Positions 26,777 to 34,602 of a stretch of 64,000 bases of DNA are shown here, piece by piece. Numbering within the stretch: position 1 is the stretch's first letter; every line of letters starts with the position of its first letter. The position numbers were made by a program, and so were the translations under genes. A model generated the notes under the pieces. That model was not told the DNA's origin and made no database searches. It worked only from the letters and a program-made list of their open reading frames with translations. Origin of the DNA: JALQTD01 sp965656785 (GTDB taxonomy: Bacteria; Bacteroidota; Bacteroidia; Flavobacteriales_D; Sanyastnellaceae). Location of the stretch: contig CBFHLY010000007.1 in the NCBI GenBank assembly GCA_965656785.1, forward strand, positions 1-64,000. Reading direction: 5' to 3'.

Positions 26777-27552
26777 AACGCGTTTTTTTCCTTTTGCTTG
26801 CAGCGGCTTCGTTTGGGGCTGCTTCTGCTCAATGCACGACTGATTTTGATTTTGGCACTTCCTTGTGGGGAGCCTCTCCCGATGCTTCCATCGGAGAACA
26901 ATTCGATACGGCTTATGTGAACGTGCCCTACAACGACGTCTTTCACGTGTTGGTACCCATTGATGCGTCGGCGATTGAACCCACGTTTCAGTTGCCGCTC
27001 GACTCCATCATTTTGGTCAACACGACATTGATTGCCGATTCTGGTGCAGGGGCCACCATGAACTTTTCTGAAGTGGGATTGGAAATTCAATGCAACAATG
27101 GAGGCGTTTCTCCCAATCCCTGTGCTTTCCATGGAGGGGCGCAATACTGTGCCGATTTGACGGGCACTCCGACGATGGCAGGGTATTTCGCCATGTCGTT
27201 GGAGGTGGAGGCTTGGGTGACGGTGTTTGGGGTCGCTGTTCCCCAGCCGTATGTCTTCGACGGGTACATCTTGACCATCGTTGGGCCCAATAACATCGGA
27301 GAATCTTCCGATCTCGATTTCACCCTCTTTCCGAATCCAGCCAACGACCGCATTCAAATCAACTTGCCTTCTGCAGGAGGGGTAACCCACGCTGTAATCC
27401 GCGACTTGGCGGGGCGAATCATGCACAGCACACAAGCCTTCTCCAACGGACAATTGGTGGTGGATGTGGCCACATGGGCCGAAGGCATTTACTTCGTGAC
27501 CTTGGAGGGCGAAACGCAACAATGGACGGAGCGATTGGTGGTCCGCCACTGA
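26773..27552 (+). CDS. Secreted T9SS cargo protein of unknown function
   Basis: 259 residues. The signal peptide MKRVFFLLLAAASFGAASAQ is followed by an Asp/Ser-rich beta domain of about 150 residues that I do not recognise. It has four to five cysteines (CTTDFDF, QCNNGG, NPCAFHGGAQYC) that may form disulphides. A type A T9SS sorting domain starts at FTLFPNPANDRIQINLP and ends ERLVVRH. Its ATG overlaps the STAS stop by four bases, placing it in the same transcript; the RNase Z gene starts 10 bases after its stop. Confidence 0.85.
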   Translation: MKRVFFLLLAAASFGAASAQCTTDFDFGTSLWGASPDASIGEQFDTAYVNVPYNDVFHVLVPIDASAIEPTFQLPLDSIILVNTTLIADSGAGATMNFSEVGLEIQCNNGGVSPNPCAFHGGAQYCADLTGTPTMAGYFAMSLEVEAWVTVFGVAVPQPYVFDGYILTIVGPNNIGESSDLDFTLFPNPANDRIQINLPSAGGVTHAVIRDLAGRIMHSTQAFSNGQLVVDVATWAEGIYFVTLEGETQQWTERLVVRH

Positions 27553-27562
27553 ACCCCTTCGA

Positions 27563-28471
27563 GTGAAATACCGATTTGAGGTCCTCATACTTGGGTGCGG
27601 CGCTGCCGCACCCAATTTGCGTTTTATGACCACGGCTCAAGCATTGAATGTGCACGAGAGGTGGTTCCTGTTTGACGCGGGGGAAGGCGTGCAGGTCAGT
27701 TTGCGCCGGCACAAGGTTCCGTTTTCGAAAATCCATCACGTTTTTGTGAGCCACATGCACGGGGATCACGTGCTGGGCTTGCCGGGATTGATTGGGAGCA
27801 TGAACCTGTTGGGACGGAAGGACGCGTTGACGCTGCACGGTCCGGAGGCGTTGGAAGCTTGGTTGATGGACAACCTGCGCCTCACCGCAACGCATCTTCA
27901 GTTTCCGTTGAATTTCGAAGTGAATCCCCCTGGGGAGGTTCGGATGGCCTGGGAGCAATCCACGTTTCGGGTCACGGCGTTCCCCGTTCAGCATCGGATT
28001 CCGACCCACGGATTCCGAGTGGATGAACGGCCCCGAATGGGAAGCATTCGGAGGGAGTCCATTGCAGGCTTGGAGCTTTCTTTCGAGGAAATTCGCCTGC
28101 TGAAATCGGGACGAGCAATCCGCAATGGAAGCGTAAAGCCGGAAGAAGTGTTGGATGCAGGGCCTGCCATCCGAAGTTATGCATTTGCTGCGGATACGCG
28201 CCCTTCAACGCGCGTGGTTGAGGCGGTGACGGAAGCGACCTGTTTGTACCACGAGGCGACGTTCAAGGCGGACCTGGCTGCGCGCGCTCGGGAGACGGGC
28301 CATTCGACGGCGGAACAAGCGGCTCGGATTGCCTTGGATGCGCGCGTTGGACGATTGGTGGTGGGGCATTTCTCTTCACGCTACCGGGATTTGACGCCGT
28401 TGTTAGCTGAGGCTCAAGCCGTTTTCCCATCGACGACCTTGGCTTCTGACGGGATGAAGATTCTGTTGTAG
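27563..28471 (+). CDS. rnz: Ribonuclease Z
   Basis: 302 residues with a GTG start (MKYRFEVLILGCGAAAPN by initiator rule). A metallo-beta-lactamase-fold endonuclease that cuts the 3' trailer from tRNA precursors. The zinc motif SHMHGDHVLGLPGLI is complete; the downstream FAADTRPS, YHEATF and GHFSSRY motifs supply the remaining metal ligands and the RNase Z-specific end. RNase P RNA is also in this window, 12 kb upstream, but there is no link between them beyond shared tRNA processing. Confidence 0.93.
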   Translation: MKYRFEVLILGCGAAAPNLRFMTTAQALNVHERWFLFDAGEGVQVSLRRHKVPFSKIHHVFVSHMHGDHVLGLPGLIGSMNLLGRKDALTLHGPEALEAWLMDNLRLTATHLQFPLNFEVNPPGEVRMAWEQSTFRVTAFPVQHRIPTHGFRVDERPRMGSIRRESIAGLELSFEEIRLLKSGRAIRNGSVKPEEVLDAGPAIRSYAFAADTRPSTRVVEAVTEATCLYHEATFKADLAARARETGHSTAEQAARIALDARVGRLVVGHFSSRYRDLTPLLAEAQAVFPSTTLASDGMKILL

Positions 28472-28476
28472 CTAGG

Positions 28477-28509
28477 TTGTGGAGTGAGCGGCTTGTGCGC
28501 CTATCTTTG
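28477..28509 (+). promoter_or_regulatory. Promoter of the NarL-type regulator gene
   Basis: TTG at 28477-28479, a 22-base spacer and a perfect TATCTTTG at 28502-28509, 22 bases before the ATG. Confidence 0.5.
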
Positions 28510-28531
28510 TTATGTAGAATTGTTCTAAATA

Positions 28532-29215
28532 ATGCCCAAATCCGTATCCATCGCCATTGCCGACAGCAGCCCCGTCTTTCGGATGGGGTTGACCAGTTTG
28601 GTGAACAATGCGGGAGATTATGCACTCGTTGGAGAAGCATCGACGCCCAGTGAACTGCTCGAACTGTTGAGTTCCTTCAAGCCCGATGTGGTGATCATGG
28701 ACTTTTTGTCGGACGGATTTTCCGTTGACGATTTGGTGGATGTGCGAAGGGAAGTTCCGGAAGCACGGATTTTGGCCATCACTCCTCAGCAGTCGGGAAG
28801 CGTACTTTTAAATGCCCTTCGCGCCGGTGTGGACAGTTACGTGAAGAAGAATTGCAGCATCGGGGAAGTGATGGAGGCCATCCAAGAAACGGCGATTGGA
28901 GGCCGTTTTTTCTGTGGACAAATCCTGGAAGCCATTCGAAAAGAGAGCATCAATGTCGAAGACCTCGCAGCGGTCGATTACAGTTGCGATCCGGTGGGCC
29001 TTTCCGCACGAGAAGCTGAGGTCATTACACTCATTGCGGAGGGGTTTACGAACGGCCAAATCGCGGAGCGGTTGTTCCTTTCTGCCCACACGGTGAACAC
29101 GCACCGAAAGAACATCATGCAAAAGCTGGGGGTGAACAATACGGCGGCTTTGGTGATGTATGCAGTGAAAAGCGGATTCACAAGTCCCAACCGGTTCCTG
29201 TTTCATCAGAATTGA
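28532..29215 (+). CDS. NarL/FixJ-type response regulator with LuxR HTH
   Basis: 227 residues. The N-terminal receiver domain has phosphoacceptor Asp57 in VVIMDF and a conserved Lys in SYVKK. The usual acidic pair near the start is D11-S12 (ADSSP) instead of Asp-Asp, so metal binding may be weakened. The C-terminal LuxR-type helix-turn-helix is complete (LSAREAEVITLIAEG, IAERLFLSAHTVNTHRKNI). No histidine kinase is adjacent, so it is an orphan here. Target genes are unknown. Confidence 0.9.
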   Translation: MPKSVSIAIADSSPVFRMGLTSLVNNAGDYALVGEASTPSELLELLSSFKPDVVIMDFLSDGFSVDDLVDVRREVPEARILAITPQQSGSVLLNALRAGVDSYVKKNCSIGEVMEAIQETAIGGRFFCGQILEAIRKESINVEDLAAVDYSCDPVGLSAREAEVITLIAEGFTNGQIAERLFLSAHTVNTHRKNIMQKLGVNNTAALVMYAVKSGFTSPNRFLFHQN

Positions 29216-29282
29216 ATTCATCGCGCGCTCCGACGGGGTTGTTGCCAAAACATCCCAACTTGTTCTGTAGCGTGCGAAGTCA

Positions 29283-29314
29283 TTTGCAACACGGCCACCA
29301 AATCACGAACTTTG
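29283..29314 (+). promoter_or_regulatory. Promoter of ilvE
   Basis: A perfect -33 TTTG at 29283-29286, a 20-base spacer and GAACTTTG at 29307-29314 (7/8 match to the -7 box), 24 bases before the ATG. Confidence 0.5.
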
Positions 29315-29338
29315 CAGCGCGCTCAATGAAAGATTGCC

Positions 29339-30406
29339 ATGATTGAAACCACTTCTTCGTTTAAGATTACTCCCATCAGTGCCTCCCGCTTGCCTCAAGT
29401 GGACTTCGAGAACTTGACGTTTGGTCGAACCTTTTCTGATCACATGTTCACCATGGATTTTGAGGATGGAACGTGGCAGCAAGGGCGCATCGAACCTTAC
29501 GGTCCCATGACCGTGAGTCCCGCCTCCATGGTGTTTCATTATGGCCAAGCGATTTTTGAAGGCATGAAGGCCTACCGCCAAGCCGACGGAAGCGTATCGT
29601 TGTTCCGGCCTGGCCGAAACATTGAGCGCTTCAATAAGTCGGCTGAGCGGATGTGCATGCCGCAATTGGATCCGCAGGTGTTCATGGATGCTCTGGTGCA
29701 ATTGGTTTCGATGGATGAAACGTGGGTCCCGGGTGGACAAGGTGCTTCATTGTACATCCGGCCGTTCATGATTGCCACGGATTCGTTTGTTGGCGTGCGG
29801 CCGAGTGAGCGGTACACCTTCAGCATTTTCACGTGCCCCGTGAACGCGTACTACAAGGATCCCGTTAAAGTCAAGGTGGAGACCAAATACACGCGCGCGG
29901 CTCCCGGTGGAACCGGCTATGCTAAGGCCGCTGGGAATTACGCCGGTTCGTTGTACCCCTCGAAATTGGCGCAGGAACAGGGCTTTCATCAGTTGCTGTG
30001 GACCGATGCGATTGAGCGCAAATACATCGAAGAGAGCGGTACGATGAACGCCATGTTCGTCATTGACGGCACCTTGACGAGCCCGCACACCAGCGAGACC
30101 ATCCTCTCGGGGGTTACCAGGGATTCGGTTTTGGCGCTTGCGCGTGACTTGGGGATTCCGGTGGAGGAGCGCCGGATTTCGGTGGAAGAACTGCGTGAAG
30201 GGTTGAAATCAGGCAAGGTAACAGAGGCCTTCGGAGTGGGGACCGCTGCGACCATTGCCCCCATGGCGCTGATTGCCTTTGAGTCGGAAGAACTGAGTTT
30301 GCCCGACTACGCTGAGTGGGAGATTGCACCGCAAATCTCAACCGAACTTGATGCCTTGCGTCGCGGGCGAATTGAAGACCGTTTTGGTTGGAACATCCCT
30401 TTGTAA
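29339..30406 (+). CDS. ilvE: Branched-chain amino acid aminotransferase
   Basis: 355 residues, a PLP fold-type IV enzyme of the long BCAT form common in Bacteroidota. It transfers the amino group between glutamate and the keto acids of leucine, isoleucine and valine. Visible are MVFHYGQAIFEGMKAYR, RPGRNIERFNKSAERM, YAKAAGNYAGSL (the PLP-binding lysine), EESGTMNAMFVIDG and TSETILSGVTRDSVLALA, with GVGTAATIAP near the end. It has its own promoter; the next gene starts after 16 bases. Confidence 0.95.
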   Translation: MIETTSSFKITPISASRLPQVDFENLTFGRTFSDHMFTMDFEDGTWQQGRIEPYGPMTVSPASMVFHYGQAIFEGMKAYRQADGSVSLFRPGRNIERFNKSAERMCMPQLDPQVFMDALVQLVSMDETWVPGGQGASLYIRPFMIATDSFVGVRPSERYTFSIFTCPVNAYYKDPVKVKVETKYTRAAPGGTGYAKAAGNYAGSLYPSKLAQEQGFHQLLWTDAIERKYIEESGTMNAMFVIDGTLTSPHTSETILSGVTRDSVLALARDLGIPVEERRISVEELREGLKSGKVTEAFGVGTAATIAPMALIAFESEELSLPDYAEWEIAPQISTELDALRRGRIEDRFGWNIPL

Positions 30407-30418
30407 CCAATAACTTAG
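30388..30418 (+). promoter_or_regulatory. Possible promoter of the DUF5723 gene
   Basis: TTG at 30388-30390, a 20-base spacer and TAACTTAG at 30411-30418 (7/8), four bases before the ATG at 30423. It overlaps the end of ilvE. Confidence 0.4.
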
Positions 30419-30422
30419 GGCG

Positions 30423-31871
30423 ATGCTTCAACGTGCCCTCATTTCCTTGTTGACGCTCCTGCTTGTTGCAAGCGCATCTGCTCAATTCGCAAATGAACCA
30501 ATCGGCGTAGGAGCCACGCCGTTCGCATTGGCTTCGGATTACCGGGCATTGGGATGGAACCCGAGCGCCCTGACGGCCTCGGGATTGAACCCGGACCTAG
30601 TTGGAGCGGCTGCATCCATTGAAGGAGGCTTTGGTCTGCAATCTTCGGTTTTAGGACGAGAGGACTTATGGGGCGATGCGTTCAATCGCACGGGCTACGA
30701 AGATGCTTGGCGCGGTTTGACGCGGGAGGAGTGGGTGGAACGGCTTGTGGATGAAGACATCAACACGCAAGGCAACTTTACTGTCGCGGGAACCTTCCGA
30801 AAAGGCAAACGGTGGGGCTTTGCATACCGTTCTCGTCAACACTTCTTATCAGAGGTGCGATTTGATGGCAACGCAGCCGAAGTGCTCCTCGGGGGTGCGC
30901 CTTCTGATGTGTTCACTTCTGTGCTAGTGAACGACAGCCTGTTCTCGTTGGAGGACATCAATTTGGATACGCTTGACTTGTTGAATCAAGTGGTGAGTCT
31001 GATTCCAGGGGATGCGATTGTTGGGGATTTGTTGGGTGAGACCCGATTGGGATTCCAATACTTGCGGAGTCATGAACTGGGGATTTCAAAACAATGGGGA
31101 ACCGATGAGGGATGGCAATTGCATACGGGAATCACAGGACGGCTTTTACTTGGCAACGGCTACTTTGAAGTGCGAGCCGATGAAAACGGAGAACTGGATG
31201 CATTTGGCGCATTTTCTTCGGGGTTTCAAGTTCCGCGGTTGGATTCTGTTTCGCTTTCACCCACATTGGAGGGGCTGAGACAGTGGGGGCCTGTTGGCCA
31301 AGGATGGAGTTGGGATTTGGGTGCCACCATGCGTCACCCGGATGGGCATTGGGTTTCCGCAGCCGTCACCAACATGGGCGTCATGGAGTGGAGGGGAGAG
31401 CGTTACTCGGTGGACGACGCTTTGCAGAACTGGGCCGCTTCAGCAACCGGACCGGCTCAAATTGTTCAACTCATGACGACCTCGCTGAATCCTTCCACTT
31501 GGTTCGATTCGGGGGTGGAGGAGGTGCGCCGAGTTTCCATGCCAGGTCGCGTTCATTTGGGCGGAGGGTACCGCGCCTCAAAGAACGTGCTGTTCGCAGC
31601 AGACGCGAGCTTCGACAACCGCGATCGGTTGGGTGGAGTCGGGAGCCGAATGGGCGCGTCGATGGTCATGCAGCTGCTGGCCAATTGGCGCATCGACGTG
31701 GGCATCAGCCACACGGCAGAACGCGGGGTGCGCTTTCCGGTTGGCAGCATGTTCCGTTTTGAGAACAGTGGATTTGAGATGGGGGTCCGAGCGGGTGACA
31801 TTCAAGCCATTTGGAACAGCATTCAGTCGGATGTTAGCACGCAATTCTGTTTTGCCCGATGGACTTGGTGA
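30423..31871 (+). CDS. DUF5723-like outer-membrane beta-barrel protein
   Basis: 482 residues with a signal peptide (MLQRALISLLTLLLVASASAQ). The start of the mature protein, with an ALASDYRALGWNPSAL motif, and the alternating aromatic/polar strands ending in a C-terminal Phe/Trp strand (TQFCFARWTW) fit the FadL/PorV-like barrels annotated as DUF5723 in Bacteroidota. The function is unknown; transport or T9SS-related roles are possible. msrA starts 13 bases before its stop. Confidence 0.8.
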   Translation: MLQRALISLLTLLLVASASAQFANEPIGVGATPFALASDYRALGWNPSALTASGLNPDLVGAAASIEGGFGLQSSVLGREDLWGDAFNRTGYEDAWRGLTREEWVERLVDEDINTQGNFTVAGTFRKGKRWGFAYRSRQHFLSEVRFDGNAAEVLLGGAPSDVFTSVLVNDSLFSLEDINLDTLDLLNQVVSLIPGDAIVGDLLGETRLGFQYLRSHELGISKQWGTDEGWQLHTGITGRLLLGNGYFEVRADENGELDAFGAFSSGFQVPRLDSVSLSPTLEGLRQWGPVGQGWSWDLGATMRHPDGHWVSAAVTNMGVMEWRGERYSVDDALQNWAASATGPAQIVQLMTTSLNPSTWFDSGVEEVRRVSMPGRVHLGGGYRASKNVLFAADASFDNRDRLGGVGSRMGASMVMQLLANWRIDVGISHTAERGVRFPVGSMFRFENSGFEMGVRAGDIQAIWNSIQSDVSTQFCFARWTW

Positions 31872-32476
31872 AGCAGAAATGGAAGCAACTTGGAACCCTC
31901 ATGGTGTCCGGGTTGTTCATGACTCAAATCAACGCACAAACGATGGATACCATCACCTTTGGAGGGGGATGCTTTTGGTGCATCGAAGCCGTTTTCCAAT
32001 CGCTTCAAGGAGTTGAATCCGCCACAAGCGGCTACATGGGAGGCCACATCAAAAACCCTGCATACCGAGAGGTTTGCACGGGCAGAACAGGGCACGCTGA
32101 AGTGGTCCAAGTGACGTTCGACTCCGAAACCTTGCCGCTGGAGACTTTGCTCGATGTTTTCTTCACCGCCCACGATCCCACCACGCCGAATCGACAAGGC
32201 GCCGATGTGGGCACGCAATACCGGAGCTGCATTTTCTTCCAAACGGAAGAACAAAAGTCCCTAGCGCTTGAAGCCGTAGCGCGATGGAACGCTTCGGGGC
32301 ATTGGTCAGGCTCCATCGTAACGGAAGTTGCTCCGGAGCAGGCGTTTTATCCCGCCGAAGATTATCACCAGCAGTACTACGAACTGAACGGGGAGGCCCC
32401 GTATTGCCGCGCGGTCATTGCTCCGAAAATGAAGAAGGTACACGAAGCCTTTGCGCCGCTGTTCAAAGTGAATTGA
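31859..32476 (+). CDS. msrA: Exported peptide-methionine (S)-S-oxide reductase MsrA
   Basis: 205 residues. The catalytic motif GGGCFWCIEAVFQ holds the nucleophile Cys; YMGGHIKNPAYREVCTGRTGHAEVVQV and YRSCIFFQTEEQ are other MsrA signatures, and YPAEDYHQQYY closes the domain. Residues 1-27 (KQLGTLMVSGLFMTQINAQ) look like a signal peptide, so it should repair oxidised methionines in the periplasm. The start overlaps the barrel-protein gene by 13 bases, suggesting coupling. It converges with a lipoprotein gene whose stop codon is immediately adjacent. Confidence 0.94.
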   Translation: MDLVKQKWKQLGTLMVSGLFMTQINAQTMDTITFGGGCFWCIEAVFQSLQGVESATSGYMGGHIKNPAYREVCTGRTGHAEVVQVTFDSETLPLETLLDVFFTAHDPTTPNRQGADVGTQYRSCIFFQTEEQKSLALEAVARWNASGHWSGSIVTEVAPEQAFYPAEDYHQQYYELNGEAPYCRAVIAPKMKKVHEAFAPLFKVN

Positions 32477-33034
32477 TTACTCCGCGCCTTCGGCCTCCTC
32501 GATTTTTTCGTCGAGTAAGCGCTCAATGTCTTCCAAAGCGGCTGCACTGAGTCGGGCGTCCTGCCGGGCGAGCTTCTTCATGGTGCGGAACATGGCGGCC
32601 TTTTTGATTTCCATGGCCACGTAGACGGTGTACATCCCATCAGCATTCAGGTACTTTTCTTGGCCGATGATGCGAATGTCCGCGAGGGTGGTGTTCGTCA
32701 CCTCGCGTACAAGGGTTTCGAACCGTTCTACGGCTTCGTTAACGTGTTCGCCTTGCGTGTCTTTGCTGTAATTGTCGGTGACCACTTGAATGGTGGTTTG
32801 AAGCTGCTGGGCTAACCCCGTGCGGGCATCCATCTCAGCTTTACTTTGGGCAATGGCGTCTTTCGACGAACTCGCCTTGCCCGTTGAGCGAAAATACCGG
32901 TTGTTGGATTCGTACTTGTTGCCTTGGAAGGGCTCCTTTACCTGTGAGCCCATGGGATTGCTTCCGCATCCGACGATCAATGAAACGGCGGCCACGATCC
33001 ACATGGCATAAGAGAAACGAATGAACGCGTTCAT
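32477..33034 (-). CDS. LPP20-like lipoprotein of unknown function
   Basis: 185 residues. A lipoprotein signal ends at LIVGC, with lipidated Cys23. The mature region has YFRSTGKASSSKDAIAQSKAEMDARTGLAQQL and a MYTVYVAMEIKK strand, resembling the LPP20 family of bacterial surface lipoproteins, which share this helix-sheet order. The role is unknown. A perfect TACATTTG box lies 37 bases upstream. It is divergent from the DUF6913 gene and convergent with msrA. Confidence 0.82.
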   Translation of the reverse strand: MNAFIRFSYAMWIVAAVSLIVGCGSNPMGSQVKEPFQGNKYESNNRYFRSTGKASSSKDAIAQSKAEMDARTGLAQQLQTTIQVVTDNYSKDTQGEHVNEAVERFETLVREVTNTTLADIRIIGQEKYLNADGMYTVYVAMEIKKAAMFRTMKKLARQDARLSAAALEDIERLLDEKIEEAEGAE

Positions 33035-33071
33035 GCTGCTGATTTTTCAAACATGTTAACCAATATCATGC

Positions 33072-33079
33072 CAAATGTA
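33072..33079 (-). promoter_or_regulatory. -7 box of the LPP20-like lipoprotein gene (TACATTTG)
   Basis: A perfect TAnnTTTG on the minus strand, 37 bases before the ATG. It shares a 95-base divergent region with the TATTTTTG box of the opposite gene. Confidence 0.45.
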
Positions 33080-33115
33080 ATGCGTGCCGGGGTCGCAGTG
33101 GCGTCGGCCTTGGCC

Positions 33116-33123
33116 TATTTTTG
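33116..33123 (+). promoter_or_regulatory. -7 box of the DUF6913-dapA operon (TATTTTTG)
   Basis: A perfect TAnnTTTG, six bases before the ATG at 33130; it predicts a leader of at most a few bases. No clear -33 box. Confidence 0.45.
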
Positions 33124-33129
33124 AGGCCC

Positions 33130-33669
33130 ATGAGCTGGACCGAACAACTTCGCCAACGCCTCGCTGTGCGGTTGCCCAAAGCACCGCGGCCCCTAAAAGG
33201 GAATTCCTTGCAGTCCGCCCGTCGGATGGCATTGGTCTACACCTTCAGGGATGAGCATGGGTTCAATGAGCTGAAGGCGATCTCCGAATCCATCGCGAAG
33301 GAGCACGATGTGGAGGTGGTTCGCTTTGCGTTTGTGGATTTGGCCCCCAAAGACTTCCCTCTTTGGATGGTCCAACAGCCTCAATCTCGGTTCATCGCGA
33401 AGGAGGACGTCAACCTGTGGGGGCGTCCTCGCGGAGCAGCGGAATGGTTCTGCAATGAGCCTTGGGACCTGCTCATGAACGTCGAGACCTCTTTGCCAAC
33501 GCCGCTGTTGCATGCAGTGCGCTCGGCACAGGCTTCCATGAAGGTGGCCGTGGGTCAACCGGTTCGGAACGTGGATTATGACATCTTATTCGAGCCCGTT
33601 TCTAACGAGTCTCAGCACGAACGCATTCACCGAATGATTCGGTTTCTTTCCACCACGCAATTGACCTGA
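33130..33669 (+). CDS. DUF6913-family protein
   Basis: 179 residues, cytoplasmic, no signal peptide. It resembles the Bacteroidota-specific family now called DUF6913: a basic N-terminus (PKAPRPLKGNSLQSARRMALVYTFRD), a VVRFAFVDLAPKDFP strand, and NEPWDLLMNVETSLPTPLLHAVRSAQASMKVA near the C-terminus. The function is unknown. The family is often placed just upstream of dapA, as here (two bases separate the genes). The start ATG 33130 was preferred over a TTG nine bases upstream, which overlaps the promoter box. Confidence 0.8.
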   Translation: MSWTEQLRQRLAVRLPKAPRPLKGNSLQSARRMALVYTFRDEHGFNELKAISESIAKEHDVEVVRFAFVDLAPKDFPLWMVQQPQSRFIAKEDVNLWGRPRGAAEWFCNEPWDLLMNVETSLPTPLLHAVRSAQASMKVAVGQPVRNVDYDILFEPVSNESQHERIHRMIRFLSTTQLT

Positions 33670-33671
33670 AG

Positions 33672-34598
33672 ATGCCATCCAAGCACCTCATGGGCCACGG
33701 TTTAGCCTTGGTCACCCCGTTTACATCCGCAGATCAAATCGACTTCCCCTCTTTCGAACGCATCATCCAGCGTGCGCTGAAAGGCAATGTGGACTTCTTC
33801 ACCGTTCTAGGACCGGGATCTGAATCGCGCGCCCTCACGCCCAAGGAGTCGCAGCGCCTCGTGGACTTTGCGCTGGACTTACTTCAAGGGAAGAAACCGC
33901 TGTTTCTGGGCATGGCTTCCAGTTCGACAAAGGCGACACTGGCTGAACTGGCGGTGCAGTTCCCGGAAGGTTCAACTCGGCTCAATGCGAAAAGGGGAGT
34001 GGCTGGCGTGCTCATCGAAGTTCCGAACGACCCGGGAATTCCCCAGGCGGGATTGGTCAAGCACTTCAAGGAAGTGGCCGAAGCGGCTCCGTTGCCCATG
34101 CTCCTGCATCAACGCAAGGGGCCCAAGGGGTCGGGATTGACGGCTGCATCGGTGGTGGAATTGTCGAACCATCCGGGCATCATCGGGTGGGTGGATGCTC
34201 GGTGCGATTTCGCCTTGACCGGAGAGGTGATTCGTTCGCGGGCCCCGGGATTTGCGGTTGTTTGCGCGGATGACGTTTCGGCGTTGCCGCTGCTGGCATT
34301 GGGGGCCGATGCCGCGTTGTCTTCCATCGGGAATGCCTTTCCGAAGGCGTTCTCGGATTTGGTGGGACAAGCGCAGTTCGGAGAACTGCATGCAGCGCGT
34401 GCCACGCACCATGAGTTGGCCCCGTTGCTCCGGTTGTTGGAACGAACGGCTTCGGCAACGGGCATCAAGGCTGTCCTGCACCAGTTGGGAACTTGCGAGC
34501 CACACGTGAGGTTGCCGCTCGCGCCGATGGACGACGCGTGGACCCAATCGGTTTATCGCGTCATTGCGCACATGGAGCCTGGAACGTCCGCCCCGTGA
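33672..34598 (+). CDS. DapA-fold protein lacking the aldolase catalytic residues
   Basis: 308 residues, clearly related to 4-hydroxy-tetrahydrodipicolinate synthase (lysine pathway): GLALVTPF start, VNRLPL-type end (VRLPLAPMDD), and the CADDVSALPLLALGADAALSSIGNAFPKAFS segment. However, the residues that do the chemistry in DapA are changed. The GTTGES loop is LGPGSES (48-49 Pro-Gly for Thr-Thr). The YYNKP tyrosine region is VPNDPG. The YNVPxRTG tyrosine is replaced in LLHQRKGP. The Schiff-base lysine of GIKEA is Val174 in IIGWVDARCDF. It therefore probably does not form the pyruvate imine. It may be a pseudo-enzyme or have a new activity. It converges with the transketolase gene four bases away. 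Confidence 0.85.
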   Translation: MPSKHLMGHGLALVTPFTSADQIDFPSFERIIQRALKGNVDFFTVLGPGSESRALTPKESQRLVDFALDLLQGKKPLFLGMASSSTKATLAELAVQFPEGSTRLNAKRGVAGVLIEVPNDPGIPQAGLVKHFKEVAEAAPLPMLLHQRKGPKGSGLTAASVVELSNHPGIIGWVDARCDFALTGEVIRSRAPGFAVVCADDVSALPLLALGADAALSSIGNAFPKAFSDLVGQAQFGELHAARATHHELAPLLRLLERTASATGIKAVLHQLGTCEPHVRLPLAPMDDAWTQSVYRVIAHMEPGTSAP

Positions 34599-34602
34599 TG
34601 CC

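Noticed and set aside
27563..28471. Arylsulfatase or other metallo-beta-lactamase instead of RNase Z
   Set aside because: The GCGAAAPN start, SHMHGDHVLG and the C-terminal HFSSRY motif fit RNase Z better.
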